Assembly (NCBI RefSeq): GCF_900113325.1
Contig: NZ_FOOY01000017.1
Span: forward strand, 16,648-80,647
Reading direction: 5' to 3'
DNA length: 64,000 bases
DNA from: Sporolactobacillus nakayamae
GTDB lineage: Bacteria > Bacillota > Bacilli > Bacillales > Sporolactobacillaceae
Under the pieces are notes generated by a model. That model ran no database searches, had not been told where the DNA came from, and saw only the letters and a program-made list of their open reading frames with translations. Shown one piece after another: positions 51,974 through 60,861 of this stretch (position 1 is its first letter; the number at the start of each line of letters is the position of its first letter). The translations under genes were made by a program, and so were the position numbers.

Positions 51974-52963
51974 TTAAAAAAGTACGGCGAGTAATTCCTC
52001 GTCTCCTATTTTTCCAAAGTACTTATGGCAGTCAACGGATTTCAGTTTTTCAGAAAATACATTCGGATCATATTTTACCCCAATAAGCTCTTTTTCAAAT
52101 TCATGAACATCGCCGACACCAAAAAAGTCACCGAAAATAGATAGCTGTTCAATAATACCTTTTTTCACATTCATGCGGAAATCAACACGGCCACCGGCAA
52201 AACGCTGTGCTTTCTGAACATTAAATTCCGGTGATTTTCCATAGACCCATTCCCAATTGCGATAGCGCCGCTTAGCAATATTGATAATAGTCGTCCAGTC
52301 TTCATCGGTCAGTGTGTATTCCGGCACACGGTCCTCTCCTTCGAAAATATAATGAAGCAGCTGCGCTTTAAATTCGTGGATATCCAAATCTCCCGCCAAA
52401 TGTTCACGGATATTCGTTACACGGCTGCGGACCGACTTGATCCCTTTCGACTCATATTTTGCCTTATCAGGATGCAAGGCTTTCGAAACATTGTCCAAGT
52501 TCACATCAAAGAGCAAGGTCCCATGGCTAAAAATACGTCCTTGCGTGACGAACTGAGCATTTCCAGAAATTTTCTTTCCATCGACAGTCAAGTCATTGCG
52601 CCCTTCCAGCTTTGCGTCTACGCCCATATGTTGAAGTGCGCGAATCACCGGTTCGGTGAATTTCCTATAGTTGTTAAAGCTGTCGCCATCATCCTTTGCG
52701 ATAAAGCTGAAGCTCAAATTTCCCGGATCGTTATACACCGCTCCGCCTCCGGAAAGTCTTCGAGTCACAGTCACCTCATGCTTCGTTATATAATCCATAT
52801 TCACCTCTTCTATGGTGTTCTGGTTGCGACCCACTATGACCGTTGGCGCCATTCGATAGAACATTAAATAGGTTTCGTCAATTGATAAATGCTTTAGCGC
52901 ATACTCTTCAAGCGCGAAATTAAGCGTTTGATCAAGCATATCGCGGTTATTCAAATAGATCAT
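51974..52963 (-). CDS. lplA: Lipoate-protein ligase A
   Basis: Attaches free lipoate to E2/GcvH proteins using ATP. 329 aa: catalytic BPL/LplA domain (residues 1-240) with FYRMAPTVIVGRNQNTIEEVN, RRLSGGGAVYNDPGNLSFSF and the lysine in DLTVDGKKISGNAQ, and a C-terminal accessory domain (about 250-329), i.e. the two-domain LplJ/LplA type. GAGAGGGGAATAGAA precedes the ATG. Single gene. Confidence 0.95.
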   Translation of the reverse strand: MIYLNNRDMLDQTLNFALEEYALKHLSIDETYLMFYRMAPTVIVGRNQNTIEEVNMDYITKHEVTVTRRLSGGGAVYNDPGNLSFSFIAKDDGDSFNNYRKFTEPVIRALQHMGVDAKLEGRNDLTVDGKKISGNAQFVTQGRIFSHGTLLFDVNLDNVSKALHPDKAKYESKGIKSVRSRVTNIREHLAGDLDIHEFKAQLLHYIFEGEDRVPEYTLTDEDWTTIINIAKRRYRNWEWVYGKSPEFNVQKAQRFAGGRVDFRMNVKKGIIEQLSIFGDFFGVGDVHEFEKELIGVKYDPNVFSEKLKSVDCHKYFGKIGDEELLAVLF

Positions 52964-53173
52964 TTCTATTCCCCTCTCACTTAAATTCCCGTTCTCTATT
53001 CAATCTTAATTCCCATCGCGAATTCCGTCTAGCTGCACGATGTAAGCCGATACAAACAGGGAATTTTGATTCTCTTACTTTACAAGCATAGCCCTATTAA
53101 GATAATCTTAAATAGATTGGATTCACATGAACGATGCGCAATCGCTGTAAACACTGCCATTGGGAGGATACAC

Positions 53174-53824
53174 ATGAAAACCATTTATTTCGTCAGACAC
53201 GGACGGACATTATTCAACCATCTTTGGAAAGTACAGGGCATCTCAGATACACCTCTTACTGATATCGGTGAACAAAAGGCGGCTGACCTTGGCGCGCTCT
53301 TTAAATCGCAAAATATATCATTTGACGCAGCATACACAAGTGATCTTGGGCGAACAAGACGAACATCAAGACTTGTGCTTGATCATTCCTTAAATCAGGA
53401 TCTCACACCTATTGAAACCAAGAACCTGCGCGAAGTCAGTTTCGGAAAATTTGAAGGTGATCCGAATGACCTGATGTGGGAAGCCGTCGGTAAAGAAAAA
53501 GGAGACCCTGAACTCCGCGGCGACTCACCGGATGAGTTGAAAATCAATGCACTGGATGCATTGAAAAGACTGGATACAACCGAACTAGCGGAAAACTATG
53601 AGGATGTTAAAACACGTATTCGTGCTATTCTCAGCACCTTCGCCCACTGTGAGGAAGAAACAATTCTCGCCGTCAGCCACGGCCTTTATATCGCTTGCCT
53701 TATTTATATGTTGTCCGAAGAAAAAATACATGTGTCAACGATTGAAAACACAAGTGTGACCAAGGTTGTCTTCGAAAATGGTATGTTCAAAATTGCTTAT
53801 ATTGGAAGAACCGAGAATATTTAA
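53174..53824 (+). CDS. Histidine phosphatase (phosphoglycerate mutase-like) family protein
   Basis: Cytosolic phosphatase of 216 aa. The catalytic His lies in FVRHGRTLFN, the second RH-type site region in SDLGRTRRT and the second His in AVSHGLY; Glu of REVSFGKFEGD is the proton donor. GGGAGGATACAC sets the start at 53174 (the longer frame is rejected). Members act on phosphosugars, nucleotides or cofactor precursors; substrate not predictable. Strong terminator after. Confidence 0.93.
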   Translation: MKTIYFVRHGRTLFNHLWKVQGISDTPLTDIGEQKAADLGALFKSQNISFDAAYTSDLGRTRRTSRLVLDHSLNQDLTPIETKNLREVSFGKFEGDPNDLMWEAVGKEKGDPELRGDSPDELKINALDALKRLDTTELAENYEDVKTRIRAILSTFAHCEEETILAVSHGLYIACLIYMLSEEKIHVSTIENTSVTKVVFENGMFKIAYIGRTENI

Positions 53825-53838
53825 CAAACAAATTAAGA

Positions 53839-53876
53839 AAAAGACACTCAGACTAAAATCAGTCTGAGTGTCTTTT
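53839..53876. terminator. Bidirectional terminator
   Basis: A perfect 16-bp stem (53839-53854 with 53861-53876) with a 6-nt loop lies between the phosphatase and yhgE stops. Confidence 0.95.
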
Positions 53877-53877
53877 G

Positions 53878-56583
53878 TTATTCTACTGGAGTTCCTTCAT
53901 AATTATTTGCTTTGATCATTTTATGAGTATGGCGAAATTTAATCGAGAATGTGATCATGCTTAAACTCAAAGCGACGATGATAAAGAGCAGCAAAATCAA
54001 TGAATTACCAACCAGCATTTGATGCTGATGACCATCAATGATATTGCGGAGCCCATTAACACTATAGGTCATCGGCAAAACATGCGACGCAGACTGCAAC
54101 CATTTCGGAATCAACTCAATGGCATACGCGCCACCGCTCGTCACAAGCTGGAAGATTAGAATCACAATCGCGGCGAAGCGTCCCTCATTGTTAAATGATC
54201 CTGCCAGCCATTGAATAATTGCCATGTAACTCATGCTGGTTAATATTGTGAAGCCAACGAACGTCCATGTATGGTCCACTTGAAGCCCGAGGCCTTTCAA
54301 GACAACAAAGTCTATGAGAAGCGCCTGACCGACCGACATTAGGATTGTAATGAAGAATTTACTAAGCGCGATATTCCACCCGGAGGTTGCCAATCCGGCC
54401 GGCTTGCCAAGATCATAGATAATCGTCAGAAGCAATGCCCCGACATAAAGTCCAAGAGAAATAAAATAGGGGGCGAATCCGGAACCAAATGTGTCAACCG
54501 ACTGGTTCGAGCTGTCTATTGATGTTACCGGCTCTGCGAACTTCGTCGCGTGTGCGCTGTTTGTCGGCGTCTTCGCCAGCTCACTATGCGCATCCGATAG
54601 ACTCGTGCCAAGCTTCGTGTTGCCTGAGTAAATCTGCTGTGCGCCGTCTGACAGCTTGTTAGTGCCATCGGACAATTGTTTCGTACCACTTGTCAGCTGA
54701 TTTGCTCCACTTGCTAATGATTGTGCACCATTCGCTAATGTTCCTGTGCTGCCTGCCAGTGTTGATGCTCCATTAGCCAAACTTCCAGAATTATTATTCA
54801 GCTGATTTAATCCGCTATTTAATGTCTGTGCACCCTGAGTTGCTTGATTTACACTCGAAATAATAAGCGGGATGCCGTTATTTCCAGCTAATTGCGAAGT
54901 TCCATCAGTCAAATGTCGTGCCGCAGAAGTCAATGTTTGACCGGTTTTCGGATCTTTCTGCTGCATGCTACCTACAACACCAGATTTAATTTGAGCAGCG
55001 GTACTTGATGCCGTTTGTTGAGCTACTTGTTGAGCAGTTGAATACGCTGTTTGCGGTGCGATCTGCTGTGCGGTTGAAAACGCAACATTAGGAGCAATTT
55101 GTTGCGCAGTTGAGTATGCTGTTTGTGATGCGATTTGTTGCGCAGTGTCATATGCTACATTTGGCGCAATTTGTTGGGCAGTACCAACAGCAGTTTTTTT
55201 AATAGCATCGGTAAAAGATTGAGATAATGAATTCAAACTATTTTTAGTTTGTCCATTCTCTAATATTTTGTCTGTAATTCCTTTAATTGCTGCTTCATTT
55301 CCATTTAGTGAAGGATTTACAGCAACAACAATTGATTCTACTAATGGTTCCAATTGATTACTAAGTTCTTTGTCGATATCAACACCTTGATCATTTAGAG
55401 CTTTCAATGCACCTGATTCAATGGCAGTTTGTTGATCGCTAATTTGCTGCTTTGCTGCATTTTCTATTGATTTTTTATTATTAGATACCTGCTGAAGCGC
55501 ACTATTTTCAATGGTAGTTTTACTGCCAGTAATTTGTTGATTAGCACTATTTTCTATTTCCGATTGATTACTAGAAATCTGCTGTTGGGCCGATTTTTCA
55601 ATAGTGCTTTTATTTCCTGTAATTTGCTGTTTTGCTTCTTGTCCTATTGCTGCAGGATTAATAGAGCTATTAATCTGATTCGGCAACCCTTCAATAATCG
55701 AATAGAATTCCTGCATGCCGTTATTCAAGGTGTTAATATTCGATCCTAATTTTTGTTTTTGAATACCATTGTTTAATTGATTTAGTCCAAATGCTAATTG
55801 AGTGGATCCTGGTACAATTTGATTACTAACAGCACCCGTATACTTGTGCACGCCGTCACTCAAATTTTGAGCACCATCACTCAGCGCATCTGCCCCATCA
55901 GCAAGCTTCGCTGAACCGTCTGACAGCTGACTGGTGCCGTTCATAAGCGTTTTAAACCCGTTCTTCAACGTCTTTAACCCGGCGACTTCCTTTTTGCTTC
56001 CCTTAGCCAGCTTATTTGATCCCTTGGCGGCATCACTTAAACCATCCGTCAACTTGTCGAGTTGGGCATACATGGATTTTGCATAGGTTTTTGTAATCTC
56101 GTTTGATACACGCGTTTTCAACTGTTTGACACCCGCGTCAGCCATACGAGAAGCGATAAAGTTATAATCCGCATTAATTCGGTAATGTAAATTCGCCGGT
56201 TTCAACTGATTGTCTGCAAGCGTGGTCGCATTCAATGAAAAAGTAGCTGGAATGCGCACCGTCATAAAATAGTGGTTATTCTTGAATCCGTCCTCTGCTT
56301 GCTTCGCACTGACAAACTGCCAATCAAAATCATTGTTCTTCTTTAGTTTTTCTACCAGATCTGCTCCTGCATTGAGCTGTTTGCCTGATATGACCGCCCC
56401 ATTGTCCTGATTGACAACAGCCACGGGAAGATTGCCCGTCTTCCCAAATGCGTCCCAGAACCCGTACAGAAACATACCTGCATAGAGGAGCGGAACACAC
56501 ATGACCGCAACCATGACGACAATATTATGCGGTTTCGCGACAATTGCTTTGAGTTCCGCGACAATTAAGTGAATCACATTCAT
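53878..56583 (-). CDS. YhgE/Pip family membrane protein with internal repeat arrays
   Basis: Integral membrane protein of 901 aa. An N-terminal transmembrane helix (about residues 20-42) leads to a long outside part and five or six C-terminal helices (from about 705) with an ABC-2-like layout, as in Pip phage-receptor proteins and type VII secretion accessory EsaA/YueB relatives. Flanking Leu-x-x-Gly repeats (LSDGSAKLADGADALSDG; LANGAQSLASG) are family-typical. Between them lie two tandem peptide arrays (residues 319-392 and 468-533), and this middle DNA is richer in A+T than the ends. It follows a TetR gene and an operator. Phage reception or lipid/protein export are the options. Confidence 0.9.
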   Translation of the reverse strand: MNVIHLIVAELKAIVAKPHNIVVMVAVMCVPLLYAGMFLYGFWDAFGKTGNLPVAVVNQDNGAVISGKQLNAGADLVEKLKKNNDFDWQFVSAKQAEDGFKNNHYFMTVRIPATFSLNATTLADNQLKPANLHYRINADYNFIASRMADAGVKQLKTRVSNEITKTYAKSMYAQLDKLTDGLSDAAKGSNKLAKGSKKEVAGLKTLKNGFKTLMNGTSQLSDGSAKLADGADALSDGAQNLSDGVHKYTGAVSNQIVPGSTQLAFGLNQLNNGIQKQKLGSNINTLNNGMQEFYSIIEGLPNQINSSINPAAIGQEAKQQITGNKSTIEKSAQQQISSNQSEIENSANQQITGSKTTIENSALQQVSNNKKSIENAAKQQISDQQTAIESGALKALNDQGVDIDKELSNQLEPLVESIVVAVNPSLNGNEAAIKGITDKILENGQTKNSLNSLSQSFTDAIKKTAVGTAQQIAPNVAYDTAQQIASQTAYSTAQQIAPNVAFSTAQQIAPQTAYSTAQQVAQQTASSTAAQIKSGVVGSMQQKDPKTGQTLTSAARHLTDGTSQLAGNNGIPLIISSVNQATQGAQTLNSGLNQLNNNSGSLANGASTLAGSTGTLANGAQSLASGANQLTSGTKQLSDGTNKLSDGAQQIYSGNTKLGTSLSDAHSELAKTPTNSAHATKFAEPVTSIDSSNQSVDTFGSGFAPYFISLGLYVGALLLTIIYDLGKPAGLATSGWNIALSKFFITILMSVGQALLIDFVVLKGLGLQVDHTWTFVGFTILTSMSYMAIIQWLAGSFNNEGRFAAIVILIFQLVTSGGAYAIELIPKWLQSASHVLPMTYSVNGLRNIIDGHQHQMLVGNSLILLLFIIVALSLSMITFSIKFRHTHKMIKANNYEGTPVE
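54985..55182 (-). repeat. 12-residue tandem repeat array inside YhgE/Pip
   Basis: TAQQIAPNVAYD-type units begin at residues 468, 480, 492, 504, 516 and 528 with exact 36-bp spacing; the last is partial. Units alternate PNVAY and (S/P)QTAY versions, indicating duplication in pairs. Confidence 0.88.
55408..55629 (-). repeat. 15-residue tandem repeat array inside YhgE/Pip
   Basis: Five units of the form QQI(T/S)xxxxxIExSA, with the hydrophobic anchor at residues 321, 336, 351, 366 and 381, spacing exactly 15 residues (45 bp). A helical rod is likely. Confidence 0.88.
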
Positions 56584-56641
56584 AAAATACCCACCTTCTC
56601 TAATTCATTAAACCCAGACGATGCGTCTAATCAATCCTTTT

Positions 56642-56664
56642 TGACCAATTCGGTCATTTGGTCA
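56642..56664. promoter_or_regulatory. TetR operator before yhgE
   Basis: TGACC (56642-56646) and GGTCA (56652-56656) are inverted, with a further GGTCA at 56660-56664. The minus-strand sequence AATGACCAAATGACC resembles the site next to the TetR gene (57288-57303). Confidence 0.6.
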
Positions 56665-56695
56665 TTTATTATTAAAAAAATAACGGTCGAAACCA

Positions 56696-57268
56696 TCATT
56701 TTTTTAATCCCTGAACTAAATACAGATCAAAAAGTTCGGCAATTTCTTTGCTGGTAAGTGGCTCATGACGCTGTTCCCAGTCGAACACAAGGGCGATGTA
56801 GAGGCGGAAAATAACGAACGCGGTCACCCTTGGATCGCAATCCTTGACCTCTCTTTTCACGACCGATTTCCTGATGTATTCCTCCATAAATCCAAGAATC
56901 GCGTCCTCAATAGTGTCCAAAGCTTGTTTCGCCTGTGCGGTTCCGACTTCTCGGAGTTCCTGAGTCAACTTAATCGTCAGTTGATGTTCTTTGCGCATCT
57001 CAAGCATTGAATAAAGAGCTCGATGCAGATTGATGAAAAAATTATCTTCATCATGAATGGCATTTTGCGCTACTTTTTTTATCTTAAAGATAAACTGATT
57101 CATAATCTCATAGAATAATTCTTCTTTATTTTTAAAAAAAGTATAAATCGTTCCTTTGCCGACATCGGCAAGACGTGCAACCAAATCCATTGTTGTCGCC
57201 TTATAACCGAATGAAGCGAAGGTTCTTTCCGCGGCAACAATAATATTCTCTTTACGGTCAACAGCCAT
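56696..57268 (-). CDS. TetR-family regulator of yhgE
   Basis: A regulator of 190 aa. The helix-turn-helix reads RTFASFGYKATTMDLVARLADVGKGTIYTFFKNKEELFYE, typical of the FadR/YhgD-type TetR proteins that precede yhgE-like genes in Bacillus. The MAVDRK start at 57268 is favoured by GGTGAT upstream. It lies 112 bp before yhgE on the same strand, with similar operator half-sites before both genes, so self- and target repression is likely. Ligand unknown. Confidence 0.92.
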   Translation of the reverse strand: MAVDRKENIIVAAERTFASFGYKATTMDLVARLADVGKGTIYTFFKNKEELFYEIMNQFIFKIKKVAQNAIHDEDNFFINLHRALYSMLEMRKEHQLTIKLTQELREVGTAQAKQALDTIEDAILGFMEEYIRKSVVKREVKDCDPRVTAFVIFRLYIALVFDWEQRHEPLTSKEIAELFDLYLVQGLKK

Positions 57269-57290
57269 GTTTATCACCATTTCCAAATAA

Positions 57291-57322
57291 TGACCAAATG
57301 AACAAACTAGTCATTTTGTTCA
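57291..57322. promoter_or_regulatory. TetR operator before the TetR gene
   Basis: TGAACAAA (57299-57306) and TTTGTTCA (57315-57322) are perfectly inverted around 8 bp; AATGACCAAATGA at 57289-57301 repeats the element seen before yhgE. Confidence 0.6.
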
Positions 57323-57370
57323 AAAATAATGTTATCACGTATTTGATGAAGTGACAAGAACGAATCACTC

Positions 57371-58321
57371 TTACTTGCTCAGCGTTGCTTGTTCCTCGCA
57401 CGCATGCAAAACTGCTGAAGCGAGAGCGTCGATGAATGTCGGATCGGTATCGGGCATCTGCGGGCGATGATAGCTGGCACCCAGAGATTCGACAAGTTTG
57501 CGGCATTCCTGATCATTGTCATAGAGCACTTCCAGATGTTCGGACACAAAACCAATCGGACAGAAAATAAAGTGTTTATATCCGCTGTTCTGATAAAGAA
57601 TGCGGATCTGATCAAGCACATCGGGTCCGAGCCATGGATCACCGGTTTTGCCTGCGCTTTGCCATGCTTGCGCATAATGCTCAATTCCTGATTTTGCAGC
57701 AATTCTTTGCGCTGTCTCGTGAATTTGATCCGGGTACGGGTCTCCGTTCTTCAGAATTTTCTCTGGGAGGCTGTGTGCGGTGAACAGAACGACTGTCTGA
57801 TCACGTTCATTTTCAGGAATTCCAACGAGCGACGATTGAATGGCTTTCTGCCAAAATGCTATAAATCCAGGTTGATCAAACCAGCTCTTTAATGAAGTTA
57901 TGCTGATACCGCCTAGTTCTTCAGCTTTAGACTGTGCGCGGTCAATATACGATTGAACACTAAAGCGGGAGTAGTGCGGTGCAAGCGCTAATGATACAGC
58001 GTGCTCGATGCCGTCATCATGCATCGCCTGCACGGCGTCTTCAATAAACGGGTGAATGTATTTCAATCCGAGATAAGCATGAAATTCGTATTCAGGTTGA
58101 ATCATATTCAGCCGTTCAGCAAGCGCATCAGCCTGCTGACGAGTCAGCTTCGCCAAAGGAGACAAGCCCCCGATTGCCTCATAGCGACGTTCAAGATCAG
58201 CGATCTGCTCATCGCTTGGCTTTCTGCCATGGCGAATGGCTGTATAATAAGAACTGATATCTTCTTTTTGATATGGCGTTCCATACGCCATAACGAGTAA
58301 TCCTATCTTTTTCGTAACCAT
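57371..58321 (-). CDS. hemH: Ferrochelatase (coproporphyrin type)
   Basis: Inserts Fe2+ into the porphyrin ring; Gram-positive members (CpfC) use coproporphyrin III. 316 aa, normal for the monofunctional Bacillus enzyme. The metal-site His is in LFTAHSLPEK and the Glu in PIGFVSEHLEVLYDND; VMAYGTPYQKEDI opens the protein. The start at 58321 follows AGAGG at a suitable distance. No hemE or hemY gene is adjacent, unlike the B. subtilis hemEHY operon. Confidence 0.94.
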   Translation of the reverse strand: MVTKKIGLLVMAYGTPYQKEDISSYYTAIRHGRKPSDEQIADLERRYEAIGGLSPLAKLTRQQADALAERLNMIQPEYEFHAYLGLKYIHPFIEDAVQAMHDDGIEHAVSLALAPHYSRFSVQSYIDRAQSKAEELGGISITSLKSWFDQPGFIAFWQKAIQSSLVGIPENERDQTVVLFTAHSLPEKILKNGDPYPDQIHETAQRIAAKSGIEHYAQAWQSAGKTGDPWLGPDVLDQIRILYQNSGYKHFIFCPIGFVSEHLEVLYDNDQECRKLVESLGASYHRPQMPDTDPTFIDALASAVLHACEEQATLSK

Positions 58322-58440
58322 CTTTCCAGCACCTCTCAATAAATTACATTATCAACTGATCGACTTTTGTATGTAAAAAAGATACAGGCAATCCAAACAT
58401 GTTCTATTCTATAACTTTTCACCGAGAATAACGAGAAAGA

Positions 58441-58463
58441 GGCACACCTGTCGAGGGTGTGCC
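58441..58463 (-). terminator. Terminator of the class A PBP gene
   Basis: GGCACACC pairs with GGTGTGCC around a 7-nt loop, 28 bp after the stop; the T-tract is imperfect. Confidence 0.7.
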
Positions 58464-58490
58464 GTTATAGTTTCATTATTTGAAACAGAA

Positions 58491-60641
58491 TCAAAGCTGT
58501 GAAAACCAATTGATTTCAACCGACGGGGAAGCATTGCCGGTCTTATCAGTCTGAGTATTATAGGGAACCACGTAGTAATTCTCTTTGCCCATCGGATTAA
58601 CAAAGTTGATGCGGAATGTGTTCTTACCTTTCACTTCGCCTTTTAAGGTCCGCTTTCCGTCAAGTTCGGAGTAAACACGATAAACGATCCGGTCGTCAGA
58701 GCCCGCATTCCAAGTGAGCTGCAATGCAGGTAACGCATATTTGCCAAGTACGCCTTTCGCGCTTAATTGCGTAACCGCCGCCAACCGAATCGGCTCGTCA
58801 AGGTCGGATACGTCACTTGGCTTTTCAAACGCTAGCCTGCTTTCGTTCGGCATGCTGTTGATCACCGTCTTAAACAGACGTACTGCGTCATTACTTGATC
58901 CGGTTAAATACTGATCCTTGTTCGTCTGATCATACCCAAGCCACACCGATCCTACCACATCCGGGGTGTAGCCGACAAACCAAGCGTCACGCAATCCATT
59001 CTTGGTATATGCGGTCGATCCGGTTTTCCCCGCAAGAGCAGCTTGACTGTAACCGGCCTGCCCCGTTCCGTTTTTCATCACGGATTGCAGCATCCGTGTC
59101 ATATACCAAGCGGTCTGTTTAGAAAAGATTTTCTTTGATTTGGGTTTCGCCTCGCCAATCTTCTTTCCGTTATGGTCATAGATTGCCTGAATAAAGTAAG
59201 ACTGGGATTGACTGCCGTTGTTGTCAAAAGCTGTGTACGCAGAAGCCATCTGCAACGGGGATACACCCTTGCTCAACCCACCAAGTGCGATCGCCAATCC
59301 GTTATCCGGTAAATCAATCCCCATTTTCGATAAATAACTTTTACTTTTTGAAATACCAATCTGGTCAAGCAACCAGACCGCTGGAGCGTTCTGTGAGACA
59401 GTTATGGCATCATACATAGTCATTTCGCCATTGTAACGGCCGTTGTAGTTCGTTGGCTTGTAATCACCATAGCTGACTTTCTTATCTTGGAGCATAGAAT
59501 AAGGCTGGTAGCCCCCAGAATCAAGTGCCGGCCCATATACAGCAAGCGGCTTAAAGGAAGATCCCGGCTGTCTCTTGTCATTAACCCGATTATAGCTGCC
59601 GCGAACATAATTGCGTCCACCTTGAGCCGCGAGCACGCCGCCATTTTTACTCATCAGCACAAATGCGCCTTCCGGTGATTGGTTCGGATTGCTCCCTTGA
59701 AAATATACATTGTTCTTAAACGCATTATAAGAAGCGCTTTGTGCTTCTTTACTCATCGGAACGACGATTTTATAGCCGCCACGAATTAAGTCCTCCGCTC
59801 CGATATGATACTTTTTTGCCGCCTCTTCCTTCACCAGATCCATATAGGAGTCATACTCCGGATGCGTTTGAATCTTATGCACATTAAGTCCAAGTGTTTT
59901 TCCCTTCAGGCGTACTGATTGCTCTGCTGACAAATAGTCATGTTTCTGAAGCAGCGTAAGTACGAGATTGCGGCGTTCAAGGGCTTTTTTCGGATGCATA
60001 ATTGGTGAATAGCCATTCGGTCCTTTTGGAAGTGCGGCCAGAAGCGCTCCTTCATCTTCAGTTAATTGCCCGACATCCTTATTAAAGAAAAATTCAGATG
60101 CCATTTGAACGCCGTAAATGCCATGACCGAAATAAACTTGATTCAAATACATTTCCAGAATCTGTTTCTTGCTGTATTTTCGTTCAAGGCTGACGGCAAT
60201 CGCCGCCTCCTTAAATTTTCGAAACCATGTTTTCTCATTAGACAAATAAGCGTTTCTCGCCAGCTGCTGAGTAATTGTACTAGCGCCTTCTGCTTTATCA
60301 CCGGCCATAATATCAGTCACGAGTGCGCGCATAACTCCGCGCAGATCAATGCCGGAATGCTGGTAAAACCGCAGATCCTCCGTTACCACGAATGCATTCT
60401 GTACCTGTTTCGGAATCTTTTTCAGTGAAACCGGATCGCGATTCTCCGCATAGAGCCTTGAGAGTTCACGCCCCTGTTCATCGACCACCACCGAAGTCCT
60501 GCTCATCACAAGTTTCTCGTCATCCGTGTAATGGTTGCCAATCAGAAGAACAAAGAAATAGACGAGAAGTCCGACGATCGCAGCGCCGATGACAAAATAA
60601 GCGACTTGAAACAAGCGCTTGTAAAGCATTTCTCTGTCCAT
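58491..60641 (-). CDS. Class A penicillin-binding protein (PBP1A family)
   Basis: Bifunctional peptidoglycan synthase of 716 aa anchored by one N-terminal helix (residues 14-36). The glycosyltransferase domain (about 55-235) has VVTEDLRFYQHSGIDLRG with the catalytic Glu, GASTITQQLARN and ERKYSKKQILEMYLNQVYFG. The transpeptidase domain (about 315-620) has Ser-x-x-Lys in PGSSFKPL, SQN in TVSQNAP and KTG in AGKTGST. A short fibronectin-like C-terminal segment follows. It resembles B. subtilis PbpG/PbpF; which one cannot be decided. Confidence 0.94.
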   Translation of the reverse strand: MDREMLYKRLFQVAYFVIGAAIVGLLVYFFVLLIGNHYTDDEKLVMSRTSVVVDEQGRELSRLYAENRDPVSLKKIPKQVQNAFVVTEDLRFYQHSGIDLRGVMRALVTDIMAGDKAEGASTITQQLARNAYLSNEKTWFRKFKEAAIAVSLERKYSKKQILEMYLNQVYFGHGIYGVQMASEFFFNKDVGQLTEDEGALLAALPKGPNGYSPIMHPKKALERRNLVLTLLQKHDYLSAEQSVRLKGKTLGLNVHKIQTHPEYDSYMDLVKEEAAKKYHIGAEDLIRGGYKIVVPMSKEAQSASYNAFKNNVYFQGSNPNQSPEGAFVLMSKNGGVLAAQGGRNYVRGSYNRVNDKRQPGSSFKPLAVYGPALDSGGYQPYSMLQDKKVSYGDYKPTNYNGRYNGEMTMYDAITVSQNAPAVWLLDQIGISKSKSYLSKMGIDLPDNGLAIALGGLSKGVSPLQMASAYTAFDNNGSQSQSYFIQAIYDHNGKKIGEAKPKSKKIFSKQTAWYMTRMLQSVMKNGTGQAGYSQAALAGKTGSTAYTKNGLRDAWFVGYTPDVVGSVWLGYDQTNKDQYLTGSSNDAVRLFKTVINSMPNESRLAFEKPSDVSDLDEPIRLAAVTQLSAKGVLGKYALPALQLTWNAGSDDRIVYRVYSELDGKRTLKGEVKGKNTFRINFVNPMGKENYYVVPYNTQTDKTGNASPSVEINWFSQL

Positions 60642-60783
60642 TCGTCCTCCACCTTTCCAATTCCATTTAACCTCTACTATGTAGTCTTTGCAATATCTCT
60701 TAACACATTAACAAAAAATACAAATGACACGTTATTTTACGAAAATTTTTGACAAGATTGGGTTATTAGCGGATCTTTAGACG

Positions 60784-60823
60784 ACGAAAAAAATCTCCGA
60801 CACATGTAAAATGTACGGAGATT
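60784..60823 (-). terminator. Terminator of the amino-acid permease gene
   Basis: AATCTCCG (60792-60799) and CGGAGATT (60816-60823) pair and are followed on the minus strand by a seven-T run. Confidence 0.9.
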
Positions 60824-60861
60824 CACAAAAAAAGGATGCAAAAAACTTTTCTTCTTTTCAA

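Noticed and set aside
54985..55629. Possible CRISPR or non-coding repeats from regular 36- and 45-bp periods
   Set aside because: The periods are exact codon multiples inside one intact 901-aa frame and encode regular peptide repeats.
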